A program made the position numbers and the translations under genes. DNA of 64,000 nt from Jeotgalibacillus haloalkalitolerans (GTDB taxonomy: Bacteria > Bacillota > Bacilli > Bacillales > Jeotgalibacillaceae). The stretch spans positions 310,001-374,000 of the forward strand of contig NZ_JAXQNN010000002.1 of assembly GCF_034427455.1 (NCBI RefSeq), read 5' to 3'. The notes beneath the pieces were generated by a model, which worked only from the letters and a program-made list of their open reading frames with translations, did no database searches and was not told where the DNA came from. Of the stretch, positions 18,024 to 26,263 are shown one piece after another. Position 1 is the first letter of the stretch. Every line of letters starts with the position of its first letter.

Positions 18024-18026
18024 TAA

Positions 18027-18063
18027 AAACGCAGCGCCTCAAATTGAGCGCTGCGTTTTTATC
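18027..18063. terminator. terminator after the LCP gene
   Basis: Stem AAACGCAGCGC / GCGCTGCGTTT with a ten-base loop and T-run; it also serves the convergent small gene at 18063. Confidence 0.92.
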
Positions 18064-18218
18064 TATAACTTCTTCCTGCCTGTGACCAGGTTGTAGATGA
18101 TTAAGATGACTGCAATAATAATTAATACATGAATAATTCCACCAGCAATATCTAACAGCAGTCCAACTAACCATACGACGATTAAAATCACGATAATCCA
18201 CCATAAAATTCTCATCAT
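18063..18218 (-). CDS. small hydrophobic membrane protein, lmo0937 family (51 aa)
   Basis: Starts MMRILWWIIVILIVVWLVGL and ends in a basic TGRKKL tail; two membrane helices separated by DIAGGIIH. This is the pattern of the lmo0937-type small membrane proteins found across Firmicutes, function unknown. AAAGGGGTG precedes ATG 18218. Overlapping longer readings in other frames have no ribosome site. Confidence 0.8.
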   Translation of the reverse strand: MMRILWWIIVILIVVWLVGLLLDIAGGIIHVLIIIAVILIIYNLVTGRKKL

Positions 18219-18386
18219 ATGCTGTCACCCCTTTCTATATTAGTGATATACAGTCATTATTTACCCTAAGAAAGATGCGGTAATCCATAACGGTAAAAAT
18301 TTATTGAAATATGCAGTTTTGTAGATGTTCGATCATATGTTCGCTATAATGGTATTAACCATACATATAGAAAAGGATGAAGCATT

Positions 18387-19016
18387 ATGAAAGGTGCATC
18401 ACATGCACTGGTTGGTACGGCAATCGGTTTGAGCATTGCTGTATACTACGATATGGAACCGGCTGCGACAGGTCTTGCCATGCTCCTTGGCAGTACAGCC
18501 GCCCTTGCGCCGGACCTTGATACAAACGGAAGACTCTCAAACAGAATATCTTTACACCGGAAATGGCTCTGGTATACACTGTCTGCACTCGGTGTATTAA
18601 TCGGCATATACAGCTTGGTTTCATTAAATGGACTCATAAAAGCAGGAGGCGTGATCGCAGCAGTCATATTAATCATCGCGCCCAGATTTTTGATTAAACA
18701 GCGCTTTATGGTCATGCTAACCGGCTTTGCCATTATGGGGGTCGGATGGTTTTACACAGAGTACTGGATGATCTATTTTGGTTTATTTACGACTGTCAGT
18801 TCATTTCTTCCGCACAGAGGACTGACGCATTCTATTCCGGGGCTTATTGTATTTACGTATATCGCCCATACACTTGAACTAAGGTTGAACATTGAAGGGA
18901 TCACAGCTGTTTGTTTCTTGGCCTATCTGAGCCATCTTGTGCTTGATATGAAGGCACTTCCTTTCAATAAAAAAGGAGTTAAATGGCTGCTGCCTTTTTA
19001 CAGCAGGGAGTTTTAA
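18387..19016 (+). CDS. membrane-bound metal-dependent hydrolase, YdjM family
   Basis: 209 residues with MKGASHALVGTAIGL at the N-terminus, LAPDLDTNGRLSNRIS near 45 and HRGLTHSI near 145: the His/Asp metal motifs of the DUF457/YdjM family embedded among about five membrane helices. Proposed to be an inner-membrane hydrolase; the substrate is unknown. AAAGGATGA upstream of ATG 18387. A TATAAT at 18345-18350 may be its promoter, but no good -35 box is visible. Confidence 0.85.
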   Translation: MKGASHALVGTAIGLSIAVYYDMEPAATGLAMLLGSTAALAPDLDTNGRLSNRISLHRKWLWYTLSALGVLIGIYSLVSLNGLIKAGGVIAAVILIIAPRFLIKQRFMVMLTGFAIMGVGWFYTEYWMIYFGLFTTVSSFLPHRGLTHSIPGLIVFTYIAHTLELRLNIEGITAVCFLAYLSHLVLDMKALPFNKKGVKWLLPFYSREF

Positions 19017-19127
19017 CGTTTATAAATGTGGAAAGCAGTGGTAAACTACTACCATGAGATAAATCGTTTCAGGACTGTCTGACGGGGGTATGAAAATAAC
19101 TACTCGTATGTTTAAAGGAGTTTGATT

Positions 19128-19964
19128 ATGAAATTATCACAGGAAAAAAGAATACAATTGCATGAATTTAACAATTTAACGAAATCCTTGAGTTTTAATA
19201 TGTACGATGTCTGCTACACAAAATCCAAGCAGGAGAGAGAAGCTTATATTGCTTATATTGATGAGCAGTACAATGCTGACAGACTCACGAAGATTTTGAC
19301 ACATGTAGCTGATATCATTGGTGCGCACGTACTGAATGTGGCAAAACAGGATTATGTTCCTCAGGGAGCCAGTGTAACGATCCTTGTATCTGAAGGTCCG
19401 ATTGTTGAAGTGCCTACAGAAAACTATGAAGAATCACCAGGGCCATTACCATCGACAGCAGCATTGCACCTGGATAAGAGTCATATCACTGTACACACAT
19501 ATCCTGAATATCATCCTCATGAGGGAATCAGTACGTTCAGAGCTGATATTGATGTATCAACCTGCGGGGAAATTTCACCGTTGAAAGCACTGAACTATCT
19601 GATTCATTCATTTGATACAGATATTATGACAATGGACTACCGTGTGCGCGGTTTTACGCGTGATGTGGATGGTCATAAGCTGTTTATTGATCATGACATT
19701 AATTCAATCCAGAACTTTATTCCAACAGCAATTAAAGAAGATTACGATATGATTGATGTGAATGTGTATCCGGAGAATATTTTCCATACAAAATGTAAAC
19801 TGAAGGATTTTGATCTGAACAACTATTTATTCGGTTATAAAAAAGATTCACTGACTGAAGATGAAGCGTCAGAGATTACAGATAAACTGAAAATCGAAAT
19901 GGATGAGATTTTTTATGGTAAAAACATGCGTGCACATCCGAGAGATCCGTCCAGAAATGAATAA
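19128..19964 (+). CDS. speD: S-adenosylmethionine decarboxylase proenzyme, type 2
   Basis: Makes decarboxylated SAM, the aminopropyl donor for spermidine. 278 residues, the long E. coli-type form; B. subtilis uses a short form of about 126 aa. Autocleavage site LDKSH: Lys117-Ser118, with Ser118 becoming the pyruvoyl group. Also shows [33 protein letters not shown] and [16 protein letters not shown] seven bases before ATG 19128 excludes the in-frame TTG at 19122. No speE or other polyamine gene is adjacent. Confidence 0.95.
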   Translation: MKLSQEKRIQLHEFNNLTKSLSFNMYDVCYTKSKQEREAYIAYIDEQYNADRLTKILTHVADIIGAHVLNVAKQDYVPQGASVTILVSEGPIVEVPTENYEESPGPLPSTAALHLDKSHITVHTYPEYHPHEGISTFRADIDVSTCGEISPLKALNYLIHSFDTDIMTMDYRVRGFTRDVDGHKLFIDHDINSIQNFIPTAIKEDYDMIDVNVYPENIFHTKCKLKDFDLNNYLFGYKKDSLTEDEASEITDKLKIEMDEIFYGKNMRAHPRDPSRNE

Positions 19965-19988
19965 CCCGTGATTCACGGGTTATTTTTT
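19962..19988 (+). terminator. terminator after speD
   Basis: Stem AACCCGTG / CACGGGTT with ATT loop and a TATTTTTT tail, starting at the stop codon. Confidence 0.9.
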
Positions 19989-20025
19989 GTGCAGGGGAAA
20001 GGCAAATATACACGCTTAATTATTT

Positions 20026-20067
<42 letters not shown>

Positions 20068-20129
20068 CTAAAACAGCCATACTGTCTCATATCATAAGTT
20101 TACTACTAATAGTGAGACGAAACAGAAAA

Positions 20130-20158
20130 AAATAAAAAGTGCCCGCGCACTTTTTATT
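20130..20158 (-). terminator. terminator of the cvfB operon
   Basis: Stem AAAAAGTGC / GCACTTTTT with CCGC loop, flanked by A and T runs, just downstream of the last minus-strand gene. The bases between it and the speD terminator hold only AT-rich sequence with the palindrome ATAATATATATTAT (20042-20055). Confidence 0.85.
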
Positions 20159-20351
20159 TTGTATCTTCATGTAATTTAGCGATTTTATATCTTCTCATCG
20201 CAATAAAACCATTTACAGCACTGATTAAAATTAAAAATACGCCAAGTGCCATATCATCTTCAAGAAATCTTCTTATACTCCAGACACCAAAAAATACAGC
20301 AAATATCAGATTTAATGCAATCATTGCCGGCTGTACTCTCATCAAGCGCAT
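20154..20351 (-). CDS. small membrane protein at the end of the cvfB operon
   Basis: About 65 residues with two hydrophobic helices (about 8-24 and 34-52) and a basic RRYKIAKLHEDTK tail. AAAGGAG is only three bases before ATG 20351, so the real start may be the in-frame TTG (20345) or ATG (20342). It follows the 139-aa gene by eight bases and precedes the operon terminator. Family not recognised. Confidence 0.66.
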   Translation of the reverse strand: MRLMRVQPAMIALNLIFAVFFGVWSIRRFLEDDMALGVFLILISAVNGFIAMRRYKIAKLHEDTK

Positions 20352-20359
20352 TCACTCCT

Positions 20360-20779
20360 TTATTTTACAGTAAGCGCAGATAATCCTTTTTCAGCGATCA
20401 GCTGGTGGTATTTTTCTTCCAGTTGAATTAAACCTTCAATTGCATTGTCTGCTGTTACGTGTCCAGCCTGAATTTCTCTTTCTAATTCATTTCTGGCCAG
20501 CACCGCTGCGATTTGATCTTCAAGAATGGCATTTTCATAATTTCTCAGGTGCATCGAGTCTTCAGATTCCATTTGCAAAGTCGGCATAAAAACCTGATCA
20601 TTTTCTTCTATCAGGTCTTCGCTTTCAAACGCCTGAGCATACGAGTACAGCTTTTGCTCCATGTTAACGAAGTCCTGATCGTGGTCTCCTGCTTCCCTCA
20701 TTGAATGCTTAACCATATCTGCCAGGTAAACCGCTCTGATGAGTGCGCGGTATTCCTGTCTGGATAAATCAATTCTCAT
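20360..20779 (-). CDS. hypothetical protein coupled to cvfB (139 aa)
   Basis: Soluble, acidic, largely helical 139-residue protein (MRIDLSRQEYRALIRAVYLA...). No catalytic motif recognised. Its ATG overlaps the cvfB stop (ATGA), so it is translationally coupled to an RNA-binding protein. Confidence 0.78.
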   Translation of the reverse strand: MRIDLSRQEYRALIRAVYLADMVKHSMREAGDHDQDFVNMEQKLYSYAQAFESEDLIEENDQVFMPTLQMESEDSMHLRNYENAILEDQIAAVLARNELEREIQAGHVTADNAIEGLIQLEEKYHQLIAEKGLSALTVK

Positions 20780-21660
20780 GATTGATCAGCTCCATTATGC
20801 TGAATCAGGTGCGTTTCACCGTTTTTCTGAACAATTTTCTTTTCTTTATAAAGTCTTCCGAGTGCACGCTTGAAAGATGCTTTACTCATGTTAAAAATCA
20901 ATTTAATGTCTTCAGGGTTACTTTTATCGCCAAATGGCATGCTGCCGCCCCGGCTGAGAAGGTAATTAAATATTACTTCAGAATCCTCGTCCATTTTATC
21001 CTGTTTTCTTGGAAGTAACGATCCGTTTAGTGTTCCGTCATCTTTAACACCAATGATACGAACTGAAATGTCCTGCCCGAGGCGCGGCTCCTCTTTACGC
21101 TCACTTTCATGGATAAAGCAGCGGTAGCCTTCTTCTGTTAACACAAACGTTCCAACTCTCAGTAATCTGTATGGACGTCCTTTTAATTCTTTGTTATGCA
21201 CATCGTCATCCGCACGCTCAGAAAGAACCTGAACAACTTCCTCAGTCGCAAGTCTTCCGAACATCTGCCCCGCAAGATCTGTACGCAGTGTGATATATAA
21301 ATAATCACCGGCTTCAGGCCATACATGCTTGACTGCCGGTAGATCCTCAGGCAGTACAGTCACTTCTCTTGAAATACCAATATCAAGCGCCGCTCCATCA
21401 CGGTCATTTACCTTAATTACTTTAGCCCATCCGTAGACACCTTTTCTGATTTCCGGAATCATTGTAGATGCTGTAAGTCTGCCTCTTCTGTCTGGATAGA
21501 CAAAAAACTCTCTGGTATCTCCTTCATTAATGTCTTCATGAATCTCAGAGTCGTTTATCGGAATTTCTTCATCGCCTCTTAATAGATAAAAACCAAATGA
21601 CGTCTTACTGCCCACTGTCAGTTTCTGAACGGTACCGCCAATAGATGTTTGTTCACTCAT
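20776..21660 (-). CDS. cvfB: S1-domain RNA-binding protein CvfB
   Basis: 294 residues matching CvfB/YitL: several S1-like OB domains (about 1-65, 65-130 and 140-215) and a C-terminal winged helix (NPEDIKLIFNMSKASFKRALGRLYKEKKI). CvfB of S. aureus affects virulence and haemolysin expression; YitL of B. subtilis is poorly studied. AGGAGG before ATG 21660 selects this start over an upstream open stretch. First gene of a three-gene operon. Confidence 0.9.
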   Translation of the reverse strand: MSEQTSIGGTVQKLTVGSKTSFGFYLLRGDEEIPINDSEIHEDINEGDTREFFVYPDRRGRLTASTMIPEIRKGVYGWAKVIKVNDRDGAALDIGISREVTVLPEDLPAVKHVWPEAGDYLYITLRTDLAGQMFGRLATEEVVQVLSERADDDVHNKELKGRPYRLLRVGTFVLTEEGYRCFIHESERKEEPRLGQDISVRIIGVKDDGTLNGSLLPRKQDKMDEDSEVIFNYLLSRGGSMPFGDKSNPEDIKLIFNMSKASFKRALGRLYKEKKIVQKNGETHLIQHNGADQS

Positions 21661-21786
21661 TTTATATGCCTCCTGAAATCTTAAATAACTGATTAACTGT
21701 ATCATAAAAATTGATGCTGTTACAGGTAAGTATAGCGTTCTTAAGATATTTTTAACAGAAAGAACGAAAAAACACCGGCAACAGCG

Positions 21787-22167
21787 CTACTTAAAAACCG
21801 TGTTCAGGATATTCTGGATAATCCGCTTCTGTTCTTCAAATAACGGAAGAAATTGTTTCTTCATCACTTCGAATGCATCTTTCCCCTGGTCAGTGAGTGT
21901 ATACCAGTATACCTTCTGTCTTTTTCGTTCATGTGACTTATAATCCTCTTTTCTGTGCAATAATCCTTCTTCGGCCATATCATGAAGCGCATCAAGCAAA
22001 GTGCTCGGTGCTGGTTCCCAGTTGCCGCCGATCTTTCTGAACTCTGCCTTAAAATGTTCACTGATCATGCCTGAATGTCTGATTGAGAGTAAATGGAGTA
22101 TGTAAAACTTGGTGAATTGTGAAGCACTCATATTTAACGCAAATTTTTTCGGATTATGCTTACTCAT
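21787..22167 (-). CDS. winged-helix protein, PadR/replication-terminator-protein type
   Basis: 126 residues: FTKFYILHLL helix, FKAEFRKIGGNWEPAPSTLLDALHDMAEEGLL recognition region, beta wing with RKRQKVYWYTLTDQG, and a long C-terminal dimerisation helix. The layout is PadR-like. Recalled B. subtilis RTP has a comparable order (LRSEFKEIG, SLHELLDDGIL and a final coiled-coil helix), so an RTP-family origin is possible. No effector is evident. It lies next to, and on the same strand as, mhqD. Confidence 0.78.
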   Translation of the reverse strand: MSKHNPKKFALNMSASQFTKFYILHLLSIRHSGMISEHFKAEFRKIGGNWEPAPSTLLDALHDMAEEGLLHRKEDYKSHERKRQKVYWYTLTDQGKDAFEVMKKQFLPLFEEQKRIIQNILNTVFK

Positions 22168-22251
22168 CTAAGTCCTCTCCTTTATAAGTCAATCTGAATG
22201 AAAGTGCCAGTTTTACCTGGTGCGATCATATGTTTGCTTTTATTATACAGC

Positions 22252-22277
22252 AAAAGCCTGCAAATTTGCAGGCTTTT
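22252..22277 (-). terminator. perfect palindrome, probable terminator after mhqD
   Basis: A 26-base perfect palindrome, AAAAGCCTGCAAA followed by its reverse complement, eight bases past the mhqD stop. The T-run is short (four). It also lies just upstream of a TATAAT (22247-22242, minus strand) for the wing-helix gene, so it could instead be an operator. Confidence 0.6.
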
Positions 22278-22284
22278 CCATTCA

Positions 22285-22884
22285 CTATAGTGTCTGATAC
22301 CAGTTTTTTGCGTCACTTACTTCTTCTTCAATCAGCTGGTGACCTCTGTTGTACCATTTAGTCGTGACACTCGCTCCTGCATGATTCAACAGCTCTGTTA
22401 AATCTGTTGTTTCACCTGCAGGACAGATTGGATCATTTTCACCCGCTCCGATAAATACGTTAACACCTGACAGATCAGGAAGCTCGTGATCTCTTAAAGG
22501 TACCATTGGATGATGCAGGATCGCAGCTTTTAATGAATCCTTGTAGTGAAACAACAGACTCCCCGCAATATTCGCACCGTTTGAATAACCGATGGCAATC
22601 ACATTGCTGCGATCAAACTGATATTTATGAGCTGCATCATTAATAAATTCATTCAGTTCTTTTGTACGGAACTTCAAATCCTCTATATCAAATACACCTT
22701 CTCTTAAGCGTTTAAAGAATCTTGGCATTCCGTTTTCACTTACATTGCCACGTACACTCAGAATACTTGCTTCAGGATCAATCATATCAGCGATCGGCAG
22801 CAGATCCTGTTCTGTTCCGCCTGTACCGTGCAAGAGTAATAATACCGGCTTACCTTCTTTACCTTCATGATAAATGTGATGCAT
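22285..22884 (-). CDS. mhqD: alpha/beta hydrolase, carboxylesterase MhqD type
   Basis: 199 residues with LLLLHGTGG (15-23) forming the oxyanion loop, nucleophile Ser101 in GYSNGAN, acid in GENDPICP and the catalytic histidine in NRGHQL near 182. Length and motifs match B. subtilis MhqD, part of the MhqR regulon induced by quinones and aromatic stress. No MarR-type MhqR is near; the adjacent regulator is PadR-like. Start ATG 22884 follows a GGAGG site. Confidence 0.88.
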   Translation of the reverse strand: MHHIYHEGKEGKPVLLLLHGTGGTEQDLLPIADMIDPEASILSVRGNVSENGMPRFFKRLREGVFDIEDLKFRTKELNEFINDAAHKYQFDRSNVIAIGYSNGANIAGSLLFHYKDSLKAAILHHPMVPLRDHELPDLSGVNVFIGAGENDPICPAGETTDLTELLNHAGASVTTKWYNRGHQLIEEEVSDAKNWYQTL

Positions 22885-22988
22885 GAATAACCTCCGCCTT
22901 TCAGTTATGTCTTATGATTCATTCTATATCAGAATAAAAGTTTATTTCAAACTTAAGACTCTCGATTCAAAAGTATTCCCCTTTTACA

Positions 22989-23017
22989 TTTCCATGAAGG
23001 GGAAGAAGTGATATAAT
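22989..23017 (+). promoter_or_regulatory. extended -10 promoter of ykpA
   Basis: TTTCCA (22989-22994), 17-base spacer, TGATATAAT with an extended -10 TG (23009-23017), about 32 bases before the start. Confidence 0.7.
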
Positions 23018-23049
23018 GTGTTGATATGTTTTCTTGGAGGGATTATTAA

Positions 23050-24654
23050 ATGATACAAGTATCAGATGTCAGTCTTCGTTTTGGAGACCGCAAGCTGTTT
23101 GAAGATGTGAATATTAAATTTAACCCGGGTAACTGTTATGGTCTGATTGGTGCGAATGGTGCGGGTAAATCTACTTTCTTAAAGATTTTATCCGGAGAAA
23201 TCGAAGCGCAGACCGGTCATGTTTCAATGGGACCTAATGAACGTCTGGCAATTTTAAAGCAGAATCACTTTGAATTTGAAGAAGAAGAAGTGATTAATGT
23301 CGTGTTAATGGGACATACCCGCCTGTATGAGGTAATGCAGGAGAAAAACGCGATTTATATGAAGGAAGATTTTTCTGATGAAGACGGGATTAAAGCTGCT
23401 GAGCTTGAAGGTGAGTTTGGTGAGATGAACGGCTGGGAAGCTGAATCAGATGCTGCTATCCTTCTTCAGGGGCTTGGTATCAGCGAAGAGCATTTCAACA
23501 AAAAAATGGCTGAACTGACTGGATCTGAAAAGGTAAAAGTGTTGCTTGCACAGGCTCTTTTCGGTAAACCGGATGTTCTGCTGCTGGATGAGCCGACAAA
23601 CGGTCTTGATATCCAGGCAATCCAATGGCTAGAAGACTTCCTGATTAACTTTGAAAACACAGTGATCGTTGTATCCCATGACCGTCACTTCCTGAACACT
23701 GTATGTACGCATATTGCTGATCTTGATTTCAGCAAGATTCAGATCTATATGGGTAACTATGATTTCTGGTACGAATCAAGTCAGCTTGCTCAAAGACTGG
23801 TTTCAGACCAGAACCGTAAGAAAGAAGAGAAAATTAAAGAGCTTCAGGCATTCGTAGCGCGCTTTAGTGCTAATGCCTCTAAATCAAAGCAGGCTACTTC
23901 CCGTAAGAAGCTTCTTGATAAAATCACACTTGATGACATTAAGCCATCTTCACGTAAATATCCTTTCGTACAATTCGAAATGGAACGTGAGATTGGTAAT
24001 GACGTGCTTCAGGTTAAAGATCTGTCTAAAACCATTGATGGAGTAAAAGTGCTTGATAACGTCAGCTTTACAATGAATAAAGATGACAAGATTGCACTTG
24101 CAGGTACAGATGAAATTGCGAAAACTACATTAATGCGCATCCTGATGGGTGAAGTTGAGCCGGATAGCGGAAGCTTTAAATGGGGCGTAACTACTTCACA
24201 GTCATATTTCCCGCATGATAACTCTTCTTACTTTGAAGGTCAGGAATCAGATCTTGTTGACTGGCTGAGACAATACAGTCCTGAAGATGAGAGTGAAACG
24301 TTCCTGAGAGGCTTCCTTGGCAGAATGTTATTCTCCGGTGAAGAAGTAAGAAAGAAACCTTCTGTCTTATCAGGAGGAGAAAAAGTACGCTGCATGCTGT
24401 CACGCATGATGCTGAAAAAAGCAAATGTACTGCTGCTGGATGAGCCGACAAATCACCTTGATCTTGAATCAATCACAGCACTCAATAATGGGTTGATTAA
24501 CTATAAAGGTGCGATGATCTTTACTTCACATGACCATCAGTTTGTACAGACGATTGCAAACCGTATCATCGATATCACAGATGGTCAGATTACTGACAAG
24601 CAGCTTACGTATGATGAGTTTCTTGAGTGGAATAAAGAACGAGTATCCAATTAA
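23050..24654 (+). CDS. ykpA: ABC-F family ATPase, YkpA type
   Basis: 534 residues with two ATPase domains and no membrane segments, so an ABC-F protein (ribosome-associated group). First domain: Walker A GANGAGKST (34-42), signature LTGSEKVKVLLA, Walker B VLLLDEPTNGLD. Linker helices at about 255-295. Second domain: Walker A reads AGTDEIAKTT rather than GxxGxGKT, with a normal LSGGEKVR and LLLDEPTNHLD. The paired oddities (degenerate signature in the first domain, degenerate P-loop in the second) also occur in YkpA homologues I recall, so they look like family traits. GGAGGG upstream of ATG 23050. Confidence 0.9.
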   Translation: MIQVSDVSLRFGDRKLFEDVNIKFNPGNCYGLIGANGAGKSTFLKILSGEIEAQTGHVSMGPNERLAILKQNHFEFEEEEVINVVLMGHTRLYEVMQEKNAIYMKEDFSDEDGIKAAELEGEFGEMNGWEAESDAAILLQGLGISEEHFNKKMAELTGSEKVKVLLAQALFGKPDVLLLDEPTNGLDIQAIQWLEDFLINFENTVIVVSHDRHFLNTVCTHIADLDFSKIQIYMGNYDFWYESSQLAQRLVSDQNRKKEEKIKELQAFVARFSANASKSKQATSRKKLLDKITLDDIKPSSRKYPFVQFEMEREIGNDVLQVKDLSKTIDGVKVLDNVSFTMNKDDKIALAGTDEIAKTTLMRILMGEVEPDSGSFKWGVTTSQSYFPHDNSSYFEGQESDLVDWLRQYSPEDESETFLRGFLGRMLFSGEEVRKKPSVLSGGEKVRCMLSRMMLKKANVLLLDEPTNHLDLESITALNNGLINYKGAMIFTSHDHQFVQTIANRIIDITDGQITDKQLTYDEFLEWNKERVSN

Positions 24655-24690
24655 AAAAAACCTGCCGGATCTCCGGCAGGTTTTTTATTT
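24655..24690. terminator. bidirectional terminator after ykpA
   Basis: Stem AACCTGCCGG / CCGGCAGGTT with ATCT loop, A-run and T-run on either side, between convergent genes. Confidence 0.93.
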
Positions 24691-25140
24691 TTGAAATTTC
24701 TTTAACAGAGCCGGCAGTGTCCCCTTTTTTAACACCTTATCCGATAACCCTGCAATTTTGTTAATCACTTTAAGGCCATCTTCATCCCCGGCCCAGTGAT
24801 CTCTAATAATGTCTGGAGAAAGGTTATTCACTATTGTTTGCAGAACAAATGACGCGACTACCAGGTCATCTATGTATCCTCCTGGTCCGACTAGTCCTTC
24901 AGGAATCAGGTCAAATGGCAAAATAAAATAACTGATTGCCCCTGCAACCATCGCCCTGTCCTTACCGGATACTCTTTTATCCCTGACCACCTGGACCAGC
25001 AGATAAAAAATATCAGGTGCAAACAACAGGTATTTCGCATATTTGTGGTTTTTACCGGTCTTATCTTTTAAAAATTCATCAATTTTACTTCTCAAACGAA
25101 AGTAGAAATTCTCCTGTTCTTCACGTGTGTGTTCTTCCAT
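24685..25140 (-). CDS. DUF1232 (YkvA-type) protein, larger paralogue
   Basis: 151 residues. The central KDRAMVAGAISYFILPFDLIPEGLVGPGGYIDDLVVASFVLQ stretch (about 60-105) is the DUF1232 hallmark, including the PxDLIPE motif followed by DD. Probably membrane-associated through the central hydrophobic hairpin; function unknown. AAGGAGGGAG precedes ATG 25140. A second DUF1232 gene lies 750 bases away (25891-26169). Confidence 0.85.
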   Translation of the reverse strand: MEEHTREEQENFYFRLRSKIDEFLKDKTGKNHKYAKYLLFAPDIFYLLVQVVRDKRVSGKDRAMVAGAISYFILPFDLIPEGLVGPGGYIDDLVVASFVLQTIVNNLSPDIIRDHWAGDEDGLKVINKIAGLSDKVLKKGTLPALLKKFQK

Positions 25141-25220
25141 TGCGGCTCCCTCCTTCTGAATGGCAGCCCGGGATTATGTATACCGGAACTGTCTTTATCA
25201 TAAGACAGCCGGCATGTAAA

Positions 25221-25352
25221 TTACCACCAATAAGGTTTGGTATGCTTGTTTTCTTTGACCTTTTCATTCCGTTCAGCTTTTTTCTTCTGGAACTCCCAGA
25301 ATGCATCAAACGGGTGCGGCTTTGAGGATTTAACAGGTTCTTTTTCTTTCAT
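25221..25352 (-). CDS. small basic protein (43 aa)
   Basis: MKEKEPVKSSKPHPFDAFWE... ending HTKPYWW: highly basic with aromatic residues at the end. AAGGAGGGG six bases before ATG 25352 is a strong site, whereas the longer in-frame reading upstream has none. Family not recognised; it may be co-transcribed with the DUF1232 gene downstream. Confidence 0.66.
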   Translation of the reverse strand: MKEKEPVKSSKPHPFDAFWEFQKKKAERNEKVKENKHTKPYWW

Positions 25353-25438
25353 CTTAACCCCTCCTTGTAGACAGCATATGCGGGTGACTGCCCCGGGGTA
25401 TGGGTGGTCATAGAACACAGGGGAAATATATTGAATTA

Positions 25439-25472
25439 AAAAAACCGCTCTCTGTTAAGAGAACGGTTTTTA
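25439..25472 (-). terminator. terminator of the cold-shock gene
   Basis: Stem AAAACCGCTCTCT / AGAGAACGGTTTT (one mismatch) with GTTA loop, flanked by A and T runs. Confidence 0.85.
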
Positions 25473-25481
25473 TATCAACAA

Positions 25482-25682
25482 TTACAGTTTTACAACGTTA
25501 GCTGCTTGTGGTCCACGGTTACCTTCAACCACTTCGAATTCTACCTGCTGGCCTTCGTCAAGAGACTTGAAGCCTTCGCCTGTGATAGCTGAGAAGTGTA
25601 CGAATACGTCGTTTTCTCCTTCAACTTCGATGAATCCGAAACCTTTTTCTGCGTTAAACCATTTTACTGTACCAGTTTTCAT
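25482..25682 (-). CDS. csp: cold-shock protein (CspB/CspD type)
   Basis: 66-residue single cold-shock domain with RNP1 KGFGFIEV and RNP2 VFVHF, ending [11 protein letters not shown]. An RNA chaperone that melts mRNA structure. GGAGG nine bases before ATG 25682; the upstream extension is only the leader read through. It is preceded by a strong promoter and a leader of about 150 bases with a large hairpin, typical of cold-shock mRNAs. Confidence 0.95.
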   Translation of the reverse strand: MKTGTVKWFNAEKGFGFIEVEGENDVFVHFSAITGEGFKSLDEGQQVEFEVVEGNRGPQAANVVKL

Positions 25683-25739
25683 AATGAAAAACCTCCAAAA
25701 AATAAATTGACAATATGCAAACTTACCGTAAATAGAAAA

Positions 25740-25795
25740 ATTCACATATTACAAAAAGTACCGTGCTTTCCGATCACTCTTTGTAATATGTGAAT
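25740..25795 (-). promoter_or_regulatory. long hairpin in the csp mRNA leader
   Basis: Arms ATTCACATATTACAAA (25740-25755) and the exact reverse complement (25780-25795): 16 uninterrupted pairs around a 24-base loop, inside the transcribed leader between the promoter and the start codon. There is no T-run, so not a terminator. Likely an RNA thermosensor or stability element (inference). Confidence 0.65.
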
Positions 25796-25836
25796 CTTGT
25801 CATGCAGGTATCATTGCTTATTGACTTGTTACCCTC

Positions 25837-25864
25837 ATTATACAGCGTTTAAAGCGAATGTCAA
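25837..25864 (-). promoter_or_regulatory. consensus sigma-A promoter of csp
   Basis: Minus strand: TTGACA (25864-25859), 16-base spacer, TATAAT (25842-25837). Both hexamers are perfect. Confidence 0.88.
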
Positions 25865-25890
25865 ATCAATTAATCAAAAATTTGTTAAAA

Positions 25891-26169
25891 TTATTTAATG
25901 CGTAATTGATGCTTTTCTGCAAGGTCCGGCGGTGCCATCTTTACAGCAAGCTGCAGCATAAACGTTGTAAATGCGATATCATCCGTTATACCGACTAAAA
26001 ACAGATAATCCGGGATAATATCTGCCGGCATCACTGCATAGGCGATGATTAATCCACCTGTCAGAAGCTTTTTAACAGGATGGACTGAAGATGAAACGAA
26101 AAAGTCTTTAATAAATGGCAGTGACTTTCTGAAATGAAAAATAAACTGGATTCTTTTTAGCATTTTCAT
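25891..26169 (-). CDS. DUF1232 (YkvA-type) protein, smaller paralogue
   Basis: 92 residues with KKLLTGGLIIAYAVMPADIIPDYLFLVGITDDIAFTTFMLQ: the DUF1232 pattern PxDIIPD plus DD. Hydrophobic centre, basic N-terminus. The start is ATG 26169 after GGAAGGA; upstream in-frame codons to 26205 lack a ribosome site. Divergent from the AI-2E-family transporter gene. Confidence 0.82.
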   Translation of the reverse strand: MKMLKRIQFIFHFRKSLPFIKDFFVSSSVHPVKKLLTGGLIIAYAVMPADIIPDYLFLVGITDDIAFTTFMLQLAVKMAPPDLAEKHQLRIK

Positions 26170-26263
26170 TAGATCGATCCTTCCGCTTGAATATATTGTT
26201 AGCATAAACCATCTGGGTAAGGTATGATTATGTCAATTATACATATAGATGGAGGGAAACGTA

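Noticed and set aside
18004-18228. A 74-codon minus-strand ORF around 18.1 kb
   Set aside because: The lmo0937-type membrane protein in another frame of the same strand has the ribosome site and a sensible composition; the longer frame reads through a terminator.
24000-24180. ykpA as a decaying gene because its second Walker A reads GTDEIAKTT
   Set aside because: The frame is full length, the second signature and Walker B are intact, and a degenerate second P-loop with a degenerate first signature is, as far as I recall, normal for YkpA proteins.
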